Below are positions 15,666 through 24,352 of a DNA stretch of 24,352 nt, piece by piece; the stretch's first letter is position 1; the number at the start of each line of letters is the position of its first letter. Source of the DNA: an uncultured Planctomycetaceae bacterium (GTDB lineage Bacteria > Planctomycetota > Planctomycetia > Pirellulales > Pirellulaceae); assembly GCA_903927685.1 (NCBI GenBank), contig CAIYOB010000259.1, positions 1 through 24,352 on the forward strand, in the 5' to 3' direction. The notes under the pieces are model-generated. The model searched no databases. It had not been told where the DNA came from and worked only from the letters and a program-made list of their open reading frames with translations. The position numbers and the translations under genes were made by a program.

Positions 15666-16844
15666 TCAGGCGGCCATCGTGAACCGCCGGCGGCGGGGCA
15701 GGTGGATCAACCCCTCGCGGCACATCTGGCCGGCGAGCTCCGCCAGTTGCTGTTGCGCCAATTCGATATCCCGCAGCCGCGTCGGTCCCAGGGATTCGAG
15801 CTGCCGCCGCAGGGTCCGGCCAGCCGAAGCGGGAAGATGCCGAACGATCCGGTTGATCAAGTCCCGGTTCGCGCCGGACAGGGCCAGCAGGACCGTCGCC
15901 GGCTCGGCAGCGGCGAACACGCGGGCCAGCGCGGCATGGTCCAGACGCACCAGATCGTCAAATTCCGTCACTTGGGTCGCCTCGCCGGGCTCTGCCGCGC
16001 AAGCCAGCGAGCGATCGGCATGGCGCCGCGTGGGAGGACTCGCCGCCGCCGCGTTGGTCCCCGCTGGCGGTGGGAAGCCCGGCGCCGCGGGCGGCGAACC
16101 CACGGACCGTTGCGCGGCATCGCCTGGCGGCCGCGGGCCCCACGGCTGCAGTGCCTCGCTCAAGCTTTGGAGGACTTCCGGTGCCGCGGCCTCCAAGGAG
16201 TCCAAGCGGCGCAGCACCTCGGCTTGCCGCCCCGGCGATAGACACTGCAGCAGGTCGGCTGCCCTGGGGGCCGGCAATTGCGCCAGAACCTGGCAGATCG
16301 TCTGCGCGTGTTCGTGTTCCAGTCCGCGGGCCAGGTGAGCGGTCGCCTGATCGATCGGCGGCGCCGCGGGCTCGGGCGAGGAGCCGGGCGCTGGCACGCG
16401 TTGGCCCGACGGTTCGTGGAGAAACTCGTCCGCAGCCGGAAGCGGTTCGTCAAAGACCACACGAACCGCCTGCCGGTGCACATCGCTCAGCGCCGGGACG
16501 GCGACGGGAGCGGAGTTCGTAGCGAACTCCACCGCCGAGATTTTCAAGACGACCGGGGCCGGCTCGCTTGCCTCCGGTTCGGGGCCGGCGTCCCGGCTCG
16601 CGTCCAGGAACTCGGCGAAGATCTGCTCGCGCTCCGAGGGGTCGACCTCGCCCAGCGCTCTCAAGGCCGCGCGCACTTGCGCGGCCAGTTCGAGCGGCAG
16701 TTCGGCGAACAGGGTCTCCGCCGTAGGCGGATCGAGACTGGCGATCAGGATCGCCGACTTCCGAATCCCGTCGTCCGGCGTGGGGATTGGCGCGGGACTC
16801 GGACGGGCGGGATTCAGTTTGGGCCGAGCATCATCGTTCAACAT
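15666..16844 (-). CDS. fliG: Flagellar motor switch protein FliG
   Basis: FliG forms the upper ring of the flagellar rotor and receives torque from the stator. This one has 392 residues. The N-terminal domain is at about 24-82 (GIRKSAILIASLDPPTAETLFAELP), the middle domain at about 165-232 with EHAQ (178-181) in place of the usual EHPQ motif, and the C-terminal domain at about 292-385 (FDDLVRLDHAALARVF, then GANRDLINRIVRHLP and LGPTRLRDIELAQQQL). The two linkers (about 83-163 and 233-290) are long and Pro/Ala-rich, so the protein exceeds the usual length of about 335. ATG 16844 follows GGAG at a spacing of about eight. It is the last gene of a fliF-fliG operon, 59 bp after fliF. Confidence 0.9.
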   Translation of the reverse strand: MLNDDARPKLNPARPSPAPIPTPDDGIRKSAILIASLDPPTAETLFAELPLELAAQVRAALRALGEVDPSEREQIFAEFLDASRDAGPEPEASEPAPVVLKISAVEFATNSAPVAVPALSDVHRQAVRVVFDEPLPAADEFLHEPSGQRVPAPGSSPEPAAPPIDQATAHLARGLEHEHAQTICQVLAQLPAPRAADLLQCLSPGRQAEVLRRLDSLEAAAPEVLQSLSEALQPWGPRPPGDAAQRSVGSPPAAPGFPPPAGTNAAAASPPTRRHADRSLACAAEPGEATQVTEFDDLVRLDHAALARVFAAAEPATVLLALSGANRDLINRIVRHLPASAGRTLRRQLESLGPTRLRDIELAQQQLAELAGQMCREGLIHLPRRRRFTMAA

Positions 16845-16903
16845 CGAAAGGTCTCCGTCGGCCGAGCGTGGATTCTGGACGTCTGAGCCTTGGCAGGCGC
16901 GGC

Positions 16904-18328
16904 TCACGCCGGCTTCCGCAGCCAGCGCTGCAGCGTTTGGACCGCCGCCTGGGGATCCTCCTGGATCACACGGTGGATGCGGACATGAAGTTCGGGGGCG
17001 GCCGCCCGGGGCTCGGGATCGGGCGCCGCGAACGTCTCGGGCAGCGCATCGGACCCGGACTCCAGTCCGGCCGTTTCCCGCAGGCGGTCGGCGGGCCGCA
17101 CGGAGCGGCGCCGGCCGGACAACAGCAGCCACAGGCCGGCGACCAGCAGGCCGCCGGCGGCCAGCGGAAACCCGTGGGCGACGAGCCAGCCCGCGGCCAG
17201 CGAGCGCAGTTCGGCGGCGTCCGAGGCGTTCGGCGGAGCGGCATACGACGTGACGACGACCTGCGGGATTTCGCGCAAATCGGCGGCGGGCGGCGGCAGC
17301 AGCGCCAGCACCGCTTGCTCGACGGTGCGCTTGATGTCCTCCTCGACCGCCTGCAACGCAGCGCGGTCCGGCGGCGCGTCCCCCGCCTGCCCGTTGCGCT
17401 CGCGGTAGACTTGGACAAAGTAGCTCTGCGGCAGATCGATCGACGCCGATACCAGGGCGGGCGTCAGACGGCGGCTTCCGGGGCCGGGGTCGGCCTGCAA
17501 CGGAGATTCGAACGGCTCTTCCATCTGCACGTTCACGCCGACGATCAAGCCGGGATAGGCCGTCAAGCGGTTCTGGATCTTGGTCCGGTACTCATTCTCC
17601 AGGCGAGCTTGTTCGGCGCGCGCGGCGTACGTCGCGGCAGCAGAACCGAGCCGATCGTCGCCGGGGTAGGCCCGGCAGGCGTTGAGGTCCGAGATCGTGA
17701 CGTGGGCGCGCTCCAAGCCGGCGACGAATCCCGCGACCGTATCGCGAATGGCCTCGATCTCCTGGTAAGTCAATTCCCGATTGCCGCTGGCGCGCACGGC
17801 CACGACGGCCCGGACATCGGTGGTCGGCGGGAAGCCCGGCTTCTTCACCTCCGCGTATTGCACCGAAGCGGTTTCGATCCCGTTCATGCCCGCCAGGATT
17901 CGCGCCAGCTTCTTCTGCTCCGCGACGCGATAGCCCAGTTCGGTCTGCTGTCGCGAGGCGAACAGACTGGTCCCGGCGGCGGCCTCTTCCAGCGAGTCGT
18001 CGAAGTCCGCGGGCAAGGCGTCGGCCTTGTCCAAGGCGACCAGGTAGGCATCCAGCTGGGCCTCCGGAACCAGGATCTGGCCGTCGGTCAGCCGCGCTTC
18101 GGTCAGGCCCGCGGCCTGGAAAGCGGCGGACATCTGGGCCAGTTCGCGGAACGAAAAGGAACGGCCTTCCAGCAACGGCCGGTACGGCCCGCTGACGTGC
18201 CCGGCGGCCAGCAGTGCCAGACCGGCGAGGACGGCCGCGGCCAAGGCCAGGCAGGCGATCCGCGTGGGACCAGCCAGAGCGCGATATCGCTCGACAACTT
18301 GTTCACTCAGCTTGCTGAACCATTCCAT
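16904..18328 (-). CDS. fliF: Flagellar MS-ring protein FliF (short form)
   Basis: FliF builds the membrane ring on which the flagellar rotor and export gate assemble. It has 474 residues, against about 550 in well-studied bacteria. The first membrane helix is at about 24-43 (IACLALAAAVLAGLALLAAG) and the second at about 385-404 (LAAGGLLVAGLWLLLSG). The periplasmic ring-building domains lie between: GTSLFASRQQTELGYRVAEQ and the following region, then AIRDTVAGFVAGLERAHVTISD. The cytoplasmic tail ends IQEDPQAAVQTLQRWL (455-470), the FliG-binding helix. GGAG precedes ATG 18328. It is 22 bp after a HATPase-only gene and 59 bp before fliG. No fliE, fliH or fliI is seen nearby. Confidence 0.92.
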   Translation of the reverse strand: MEWFSKLSEQVVERYRALAGPTRIACLALAAAVLAGLALLAAGHVSGPYRPLLEGRSFSFRELAQMSAAFQAAGLTEARLTDGQILVPEAQLDAYLVALDKADALPADFDDSLEEAAAGTSLFASRQQTELGYRVAEQKKLARILAGMNGIETASVQYAEVKKPGFPPTTDVRAVVAVRASGNRELTYQEIEAIRDTVAGFVAGLERAHVTISDLNACRAYPGDDRLGSAAATYAARAEQARLENEYRTKIQNRLTAYPGLIVGVNVQMEEPFESPLQADPGPGSRRLTPALVSASIDLPQSYFVQVYRERNGQAGDAPPDRAALQAVEEDIKRTVEQAVLALLPPPAADLREIPQVVVTSYAAPPNASDAAELRSLAAGWLVAHGFPLAAGGLLVAGLWLLLSGRRRSVRPADRLRETAGLESGSDALPETFAAPDPEPRAAAPELHVRIHRVIQEDPQAAVQTLQRWLRKPA

Positions 18329-18350
18329 CCGTGGAACTCCGGCGCGTCCG

Positions 18351-18854
18351 TCAAGCGGCCTTCCTGGAACCGCCCTCGTCGTCGGTCCACCGCGGGAATT
18401 GCACCGTCAACGCGATCCCGCCGTCCGGACAATCGGTCGCATAGATCTGCGCTCCGCACCCGGCGACCAGCTGCTGGACTTCGGACCAGGACAGCCGACG
18501 TGCCTCGCCGACTCCGCCAGCCAGCCCCTCGTCCAGCAACAAGTCGACGCATTCCGAACGATTGTCGGCGACTTCGACCTCGATCCCGTCGTGATCGCTG
18601 TAGGCGGTGATAATGATCTGACTGCCGGCGGGACTGGCCGCCACTGCGTTGCCGATCAGGCGGAGCAACAGGCCCCGCAACTGGCGACGGTCGCCGTGGA
18701 CCATGGTGTAGGGAGGAGCGTCGATTTCGATCGGCACGCGCCGCCGCACGCTGTCCCGTTGGAGAATCTCGCAGACTTCCTGCAGCAGATCGCTGAGGTC
18801 GAATTCCGGCAAGGCGACGGACGACAGAGGCGCAAACGGCACAAGGCTGGTCAT
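18351..18854 (-). CDS. Orphan histidine-kinase-like ATPase domain protein in the flagellar operon
   Basis: The protein has 167 residues and consists of one HATPase_c-type domain. LPEFDLSDLLQEVCEIL (15-31) resembles the link after a phospho-acceptor helix, but no phospho-acceptor His domain is present. The N-box is RQLRGLLLRLIGNAVAASPAG (57-77; Asn69) and the G1 box Asp is Asp97 in VADNRS. The usual glycines of the G2 lid are only partly visible (DEGLAGGVGEARRLSW), so it may bind nucleotide without acting as a kinase. GGGAGA six bases before ATG 18854 fixes the start. It leads the fliF-fliG operon behind a perfect TTGACA -35. A role in flagellar regulation is inferred from position only. Confidence 0.75.
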   Translation of the reverse strand: MTSLVPFAPLSSVALPEFDLSDLLQEVCEILQRDSVRRRVPIEIDAPPYTMVHGDRRQLRGLLLRLIGNAVAASPAGSQIIITAYSDHDGIEVEVADNRSECVDLLLDEGLAGGVGEARRLSWSEVQQLVAGCGAQIYATDCPDGGIALTVQFPRWTDDEGGSRKAA

Positions 18855-18925
18855 GGTATTCTCCCGCTGCGTGAACCAAGCCGCGTCCAGCAGTTGCCGG
18901 ACGGGCGGCGCGGAATCGCCGGGAG

Positions 18926-18955
18926 CTTGTACCCGAAAAGCCCGAAGCCTGTCAA
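18926..18955 (-). promoter_or_regulatory. Sigma-70-like promoter of the HATPase-fliF-fliG operon
   Basis: TTGACA (18955-18950), an 18-bp spacer and TACAAG (18931-18926). The predicted start near 18919 gives a leader of about 65 nt before ATG 18854. Confidence 0.6.
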
Positions 18956-18965
18956 CGTGCGTTTT

Positions 18966-19742
18966 TCAGTTCAGACGCTCCAGGCAGCTGACCTGCGCCT
19001 CGTCGCTGGTCTCCTGACTCACGCCCGTCACACGTTCCATCATCCAGGTGTTCAGATCCGCCAGCATCGCTGTCGTCAGATCGTCGGCGACGGGGTACTG
19101 GCGCAGCGTCACGTGCAGGCTGGCCGCATGAAACAGGTGCAATTCCGCGCAACTATGCTGCAGCGGATATTCCAGCGAGTCGCGACCTTGGGCAATGAAC
19201 AGCGGCAGCCCGCGCAACTGCCGGAGGCGGGCCAGGGGAGCGGAGCCTTCCGGGAACGGACCGCCGATCGAGGCCACACCGGCAAACCGCTTCGGGTGCT
19301 GCAAACCGATCCGCAGGGCCATCGTGCCACCGCATTGAAAGCCGGCCAGGAACACATGCTCGGCCGCGACCCGATAGCGGGTACAGGCGAGGTCGATACT
19401 GTCCAGCACGCGCTGCTCGGCTTCCTCGATCGCCTGGACGGTCTGAGCCCAGCGGAAGCCGGGCTCGCCGGGCAGCGGCCGGCTGCAACCGCGGGGACAG
19501 ACCGCGACGTAGTTCCGCAAGCTGACGTGCGGCATGATCTGCTGCAACTGCCGCTCGTCGTCGCCGGGGCCGTGCAACCAGACCAGCAGCGGGTAGGCGA
19601 AATTCGGCTCGTAGTGGTGGGGAACGAAGAGCGTGCAATTCGGACTGCGCGACGGCGGCAAATCCACCAGCGCGCGATCCAGACGGGAAGTGAAAGGGGA
19701 CGCCGACACGGCCCCGAGGGGCCAACTATGCATGCGATTCAT
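18966..19742 (-). CDS. Alpha/beta hydrolase-fold protein, probably catalytically inactive
   Basis: The 258-residue protein resembles phospholipase/carboxylesterase and dienelactone-hydrolase families. YPLLVWLHGPGDDERQL (50-66) is the oxyanion strand, FLAGFQCGGTMALRIGLQHP (131-150) is the nucleophile elbow, and IAQGRDSLEYP (183-193) is the acid loop. The elbow normally reads GFSQGG; here it is GFQCGG, with Gln136 at the Ser position and Cys137 next to it. The His that normally precedes the last helix (GGHEL) is replaced by VADDL (218-222). Both losses point to a pseudoenzyme. An ATG at 19805 lies upstream of the predicted transcript start, so ATG 19742 is chosen. It lies between mdh and the flagellar operon on the same strand. 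Function is unknown. Confidence 0.8.
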   Translation of the reverse strand: MNRMHSWPLGAVSASPFTSRLDRALVDLPPSRSPNCTLFVPHHYEPNFAYPLLVWLHGPGDDERQLQQIMPHVSLRNYVAVCPRGCSRPLPGEPGFRWAQTVQAIEEAEQRVLDSIDLACTRYRVAAEHVFLAGFQCGGTMALRIGLQHPKRFAGVASIGGPFPEGSAPLARLRQLRGLPLFIAQGRDSLEYPLQHSCAELHLFHAASLHVTLRQYPVADDLTTAMLADLNTWMMERVTGVSQETSDEAQVSCLERLN

Positions 19743-19789
19743 GATAGCGAATGAAGGCCGAGTGTCGTGGATGAAGGGTAGGTACTGGC

Positions 19790-19818
19790 GTTGTAAACCA
19801 GCCATGCGACGCTGTCAA
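19790..19818 (-). promoter_or_regulatory. Sigma-70-like promoter of the alpha/beta hydrolase gene
   Basis: TTGACA (19818-19813), a 17-bp spacer and TACAAC (19795-19790). Transcription would start near 19783, which excludes the ATG at 19805 as start codon. Confidence 0.6.
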
Positions 19819-19889
19819 TGTCAACTGCTCTGGAGCGTGGCCAAGGACCAGCGCTCCCAGCTCAGCGAGACGGCCGAACGATCTGCCGT

Positions 19890-19922
19890 GCGGCAGGCAG
19901 ACAGATGACACGGGCCTGCCGC
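19890..19922 (-). terminator. Hairpin downstream of malate dehydrogenase
   Basis: A nine-base perfect stem (GCGGCAGGC/GCCTGCCGC) with a 15-base loop begins about 10 bases after the mdh stop. There is no T-tract after it, so termination by this hairpin alone is uncertain. Confidence 0.4.
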
Positions 19923-19932
19923 GGACGGAATG

Positions 19933-21028
<1,096 letters not shown>

Positions 21029-21145
21029 GTGGGGCGACCGTTTTTCGAAATCGCCACGGGGTGCTCTGCCGAGCCGCGGGCGCATGCGGTAGACTGTGGG
21101 GACCATCGATCCGGCATTGCTGTCCCGCAGAGGTCCCGACGCAAC

Positions 21146-22702
21146 ATGGCTGCTTCCATCCCGGAGCTCTGGCAACTGCTGCTGGACAGCCGACTGGTGA
21201 CCGCCGAACATGGCCGCCAGTTGATGGCCAGCTTCAGCCAGGTCCCGGGGGCCGCGGCTTCGGGCCCGCGCACGCTGGCCGAGTGGCTGATCTCGCGCGG
21301 CGTGTTGACTCGCTACCAGTCCCTGGTGTTGCTGGCGGGACGCTCGGGGCCGTTTCTGTACGGAGATTATCGACTGTACGATCGACTGGACAGCGGCGCC
21401 CTGGCCGGCATGTTCCGCGCCGTGCACGTGCCCACCCAGCATCCAGTCGTGCTGCAGTTCCTTACCGGCCCGGCAACCCGGGATCCGCGGCAATGGGCGG
21501 CGTTGGCGCCGCTGCTGCACGTGCACAGCGCGGTCCAGCACGCGCACTTGCAGCGCTGTTTCGAGGTCGTGGACCTGACCTCCTATCGGTTCTTGGTCGT
21601 CGAGGATCTGCGCGGACAGGGGGTCGATCAACGGTTGCTGGGCGGCCAGCGTTTGCCACCGGACGAAGCCTGCCGCATTGTCCGCTGTGCGGCCCTGGCC
21701 TTGCTGCCACTACATCAGCGAGGCGTGGCCCATGGCGACATTCGTCCCGGCTGCCTGTGGCTGGAGCAAGGCGGGAACGTCAAGCTGCTGCGCGATCCGC
21801 TCAGCGGGTTCGCGCCCGTTTTTCCCGCCCAGCCGGAGGCGGCGGACTGGCTCGCGCCGCGGGCCGATTATCTGGCCCCTGAATTCCTGCAGGATGGCAA
21901 GACGCCAGACACGTTGACGGATATCTACGCGCTGGGCTGCACGCTGTACGAATTGCTGGCGGGCCAACCGCCGTTCCCGGGCGCGGATCTGCGGACCAAG
22001 CTGCACCAGCACGCGACCCAACCGATTCAACCATTGGAGACACTCGGTGTACCGCCCGCGGTGAGCCAAGTTGCGGCCTATCTGATGGCCAAGAACCCCG
22101 CGGTCCGCTACCAACACTTGAACCAAGTGATCGCTCAGATCAGCCCGTTCGTCGATCCCAGCCGCCTGAACCTTGCCTCGCCTCCGCCGCCGGCGACCCT
22201 CGTCGTCTACGAGCGGGCGATCCTGCAGCGCACGACAACTGCGGGAACTGCGACAGCGCCGCTGCCCGTTCTTCCGACTGGCGGCGGGGCGGGCCCTGCC
22301 GCGGGACGTCCCGCCGCGGCACTTCCGGCGCCCGGCGGCGATCCGTTGACCGGCTCGTTGGGAGACGTCGTGGTCGCCGCCAAGTCCGCCGATTCGGTGC
22401 TGCAAGGCCGCCGCCGGTACAAACCGGCCCAGCAAAAACTGCTCTTCCAAGTGGCCCTTGCCGGGGCGATCGTCTTGCTGCTGCTGATCGTGCTGATCTG
22501 GCTGAATCTGGCAGCCGGAGCAGGTGCCGCAACGCATCACGTCACGCGCGGGCCGGTGAGCTTTCCAGGCAATCCCTGGACAACTGCCACGGGTTCCATC
22601 CCGTCCGGCCCAATTGCGTTTCAGCGCCGGCGACCAGCCGTCAACTCGGCGTACTGTAGGGCTGGCTCCAGGCCGCAGGCTTGGCCTGCCAGTCGGGCTT
22701 GA
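21146..22702 (+). CDS. Membrane-anchored pseudokinase (Ser/Thr kinase fold)
   Basis: The protein has 518 residues. Residues 1-70 form the helical N-terminal domain seen on many planctomycete kinases (LAEWLISRGVLTRYQSLVLLAGR). Residues 73-337 have a protein kinase fold with broken catalytic sites: the ATP-anchoring Lys of VAIK is Gln104 (VVLQFL), HRDLKPxN reads HGDIRPGC (196-203) and DFG reads DPL (217-219). The fold landmarks DYLAPE (241-246) and TDIYALGCTLYELLAGQPPF (258-277) remain. An Ala/Pro-rich stretch leads to one membrane helix at about 433-456 and a short outer tail. ATG 21146 is chosen because the conserved domain begins there. TAGACT at 21090-21095 may be a -10. Phosphotransfer is unlikely; a scaffold or sensor role is inferred. 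Its last 62 bp overlap the convergent PHP gene. Confidence 0.85.
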   Translation: MAASIPELWQLLLDSRLVTAEHGRQLMASFSQVPGAAASGPRTLAEWLISRGVLTRYQSLVLLAGRSGPFLYGDYRLYDRLDSGALAGMFRAVHVPTQHPVVLQFLTGPATRDPRQWAALAPLLHVHSAVQHAHLQRCFEVVDLTSYRFLVVEDLRGQGVDQRLLGGQRLPPDEACRIVRCAALALLPLHQRGVAHGDIRPGCLWLEQGGNVKLLRDPLSGFAPVFPAQPEAADWLAPRADYLAPEFLQDGKTPDTLTDIYALGCTLYELLAGQPPFPGADLRTKLHQHATQPIQPLETLGVPPAVSQVAAYLMAKNPAVRYQHLNQVIAQISPFVDPSRLNLASPPPPATLVVYERAILQRTTTAGTATAPLPVLPTGGGAGPAAGRPAAALPAPGGDPLTGSLGDVVVAAKSADSVLQGRRRYKPAQQKLLFQVALAGAIVLLLLIVLIWLNLAAGAGAATHHVTRGPVSFPGNPWTTATGSIPSGPIAFQRRRPAVNSAYCRAGSRPQAWPASRA

Positions 22703-24008
22703 GGTCCGCGGAGACGCGCACAATCTTCGCTCGGACGTACAAATCGTCGGCCCGCAGCGTATAGGCGCCCTCGGTGCCCTCGATCGTGTCGAGCACGATT
22801 CCGATCTTGTCTGCGTAGACATCAATCTTCCGCGCCGGACAGCGGGGCCCCTTTTCCACCTCGATCGCCCGGCTGGACGGATCGTAATCCTGCTTGGTGC
22901 CGATGAACTGAATCCGGTAAGCCCCCTCCTCCCGGACGTCGATCCGAACCGACAGCGTCTTGCCATCGAATTGTATGTCTGCGAAATCCAAGCCGTTCGA
23001 GGCGTAGAAATCGCCGGCGGAAATTGCCGCCAGAATCTCCCGAGTGTTCAGACTCGCCGCTCGAACGACCGTCCACGCCTTGGCAGCCTGGCTGTAGCCG
23101 TGCCGGTCGTCGGTTCCCAGGCCCAACAGCAATGGCTGGTGATGGGCGGCTCGATAGGCGTTGACGACATCCCAGAATTTTTCCGGCTGCCAGCCCTGCG
23201 GATGCGAGTCCAGCCCGTTGGCAACGCTGTTGTTGTTCAACTCGAACAAGCGAATCTGGGGAAGAGCGATCAGATCGGCCGGAGAATAGTCGTAGTACCG
23301 CCAAAGCGGATGGTTGGCCATGCAGAGGTAATCCTGTCCGGCATAAATCTCCTGCCCTCGAGCGAAGGTACGTTCAAGGATCTCCCCGGGGGTGGCGGCC
23401 GAAATGTACGGAAATACCTCCCGCACATTGATAAAATTCATGTGGACTTGCTGATCATTGCTGCAGCCGCCGGTCTGTTCGTACGCGGGAATCATGAGAA
23501 ATTTTCCCGGCTCGACGAATTGCTGCTCCAATTCCGCAAACGTCTTCAGGCGAACAAACGTCTGCCCGCCGACGGAAATCTTCCGGACCGAATCCGTGCC
23601 GAACTTTTCCATGGCCTGGTCGACATAGGCTTGCACTAGTTTCGGCCAGCCTGGAGCCGGCGAAATCACCTTCCACAAGGACGTCTCGTCCTTGAACGCC
23701 GCCAAGTCCGTCGGCGGGCCGTCGAACCCAAACCCGCCGAAACGCAGCTGGTCCGATTGAAAAATATTGTGATCCGATGGGCAGATGAAGTGATAACCGT
23801 GCGATTTATACCAGTCGACAGCCCATTCCGGCAGCGGCTCGCCGTCCGACCACTGGGTATGCATATGCAGATTACCCTTGAACCAGTGCAGTTTTGGAGC
23901 GTCGTTCGCCTCCTGGCACGAGCCAGCATTCCGACCGCCGAGCAAAGCCGCAGCGGAGACCGCAGCAGAAGTTCTCAGAAAATCACGCCGCGAAAAACGA
24001 TTCCTCAT
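22641..24008 (-). CDS. Tat-exported PHP-domain metal-dependent hydrolase
   Basis: This is a 455-residue exported protein. The N-terminus is a twin-arginine signal (RNRFSRRDFLRTSAAVSAAALLGG). The PHP metal site follows: GNLHMHTQWSDG (45-56; His48, His50, Asp55) and CPSDHN (76-81; Asp79, His80). Later come MANHPLWRYY and LLGLGTDDRHG, which would complete the site. The last 120 or so residues are beta-rich and may bind carbohydrate or support the fold. PHP proteins are phosphoesterases, but exported planctomycete forms have no assigned substrate. AAGGAG, eight bases before ATG 24008, fixes the start. Its last 62 bp overlap the convergent pseudokinase gene. Confidence 0.88.
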   Translation of the reverse strand: MRNRFSRRDFLRTSAAVSAAALLGGRNAGSCQEANDAPKLHWFKGNLHMHTQWSDGEPLPEWAVDWYKSHGYHFICPSDHNIFQSDQLRFGGFGFDGPPTDLAAFKDETSLWKVISPAPGWPKLVQAYVDQAMEKFGTDSVRKISVGGQTFVRLKTFAELEQQFVEPGKFLMIPAYEQTGGCSNDQQVHMNFINVREVFPYISAATPGEILERTFARGQEIYAGQDYLCMANHPLWRYYDYSPADLIALPQIRLFELNNNSVANGLDSHPQGWQPEKFWDVVNAYRAAHHQPLLLGLGTDDRHGYSQAAKAWTVVRAASLNTREILAAISAGDFYASNGLDFADIQFDGKTLSVRIDVREEGAYRIQFIGTKQDYDPSSRAIEVEKGPRCPARKIDVYADKIGIVLDTIEGTEGAYTLRADDLYVRAKIVRVSADLKPDWQAKPAAWSQPYSTPS

Positions 24009-24111
24009 GGATCGGACTCCTTGAAAACGCAATTTCTACTCTGTGTTGTAGGCAAGCCCACCGTTCGACCCGCCGTCAATTCCTGCAACGGCTTGCCGGC
24101 CAGAAGCGCCA

Positions 24112-24140
24112 ACCCTACTACGATGCAGTACCAGTGTCAA
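24112..24140 (-). promoter_or_regulatory. Possible promoter of the PHP gene
   Basis: A perfect TTGACA (24140-24135) with a 17-bp spacer to TAGGGT (24117-24112, three of six). It lies between the 16S terminator and the PHP gene, so the gene need not depend on read-through from rRNA. Confidence 0.35.
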
Positions 24141-24177
24141 CCACGAGGCTGCCCTGTCGCTCGGTCGTGCAAGAAAC

Positions 24178-24215
24178 AAAAAAAGCCCGCTGGGACAGGT
24201 TGTACCCAGCGGGCT
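24178..24215 (-). terminator. Rho-independent terminator of the 16S rRNA transcript
   Basis: On the minus strand AGCCCGCTGGG (24215-24205) pairs perfectly with CCCAGCGGGCT (24194-24184) around a 10-base loop, followed by a run of seven T. It lies about 110 bases after the 16S 3' end and is the clearest intrinsic terminator in the window. Confidence 0.93.
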
Positions 24216-24228
24216 CTTATCAGTAGCT

Positions 24229-24246
24229 GCGGAACATACATTCCGC
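24229..24246 (-). other. Small hairpin in the 16S trailer
   Basis: GCGGAA and TTCCGC form a perfect six-base stem with a six-base loop between the 16S end and the terminator. A second, imperfect stem (TGTCTG-A-CAC with GTG-A-CAGACA) lies closer to the 16S end, at about 24279-24310. Either could take part in rRNA 3' processing. Confidence 0.45.
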
Positions 24247-24311
24247 GTGACCTTTCGATACTCGAGATCGTGTCCACGGTTTGTCTGTCACCGTCGCCAG
24301 TGTCAGACAGG

Positions 24312-24352
<41 letters not shown>

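Noticed and set aside
16845..17132. N-terminal extension of FliG upstream of ATG 16844
   Set aside because: It is an alternative frame of the fliF 3' end and its spacer, Arg/Pro-rich, and ATG 16844 has a good ribosome site.

Overview
The window looks like planctomycete chromosome, probably a Pirellulales-type organism. It is GC-rich by eye. The signs are: a secreted protein with an LEPR-XLL-like N-terminal motif (RLESLESRQLMSA), a Tat-exported PHP-domain protein, a pseudokinase, a heparinase II/III-like enzyme, a remnant of the RRRxQFxLRTLLLLV leader common in planctomycete proteins, and a 16S rRNA gene that ends in its own terminator with no tRNA or 23S following. No phage, insertion sequence, CRISPR array or tRNA was recognised.

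Layout: 1-1265 (-) is a trypsin-like protease running into near-identical Calx-beta repeats and off the left edge. 1413-3799 (-) holds an ECF sigma factor preceded by an unusual RsbW-like ATPase/PqqD-like/M50 zinc protease fusion. Divergent from it, 4058-10134 (+) is a four-gene operon: a substrate-binding protein with three tandem domains, a STAS protein with an unassigned C-terminal region, an ABC permease and an ABC ATPase. Together these two blocks carry both protein types of a partner-switch circuit (HATPase and STAS), a sigma factor, an intramembrane-type protease and an importer. This is the best candidate here for an undescribed system.

10135-13125 looks like decaying sequence: the C-terminal half of an HNH endonuclease, a small membrane protein, a leader remnant, and an ORF that joins the front of one secreted family to a serine beta-lactamase-like domain. 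13190-15484 (+) encodes the heparinase-like enzyme. An 85-bp nested inverted repeat follows, bracketed by a 15-bp exact direct repeat that includes the gene's stop codon.

15666-18854 (-) is a compact flagellar operon (HATPase-only protein, FliF, FliG). 18966-19742 (-) is an alpha/beta hydrolase that appears to have lost its catalytic residues, and 19933-20895 (-) is malate dehydrogenase. 21146-22702 (+) is a membrane-anchored pseudokinase whose 3' end overlaps the convergent PHP gene (22641-24008, -). The 16S rRNA 3' end (-) closes the window. Several sigma-70-like promoters can be read, three of them on the minus strand with a -35 of TTGACA or TTGACT.
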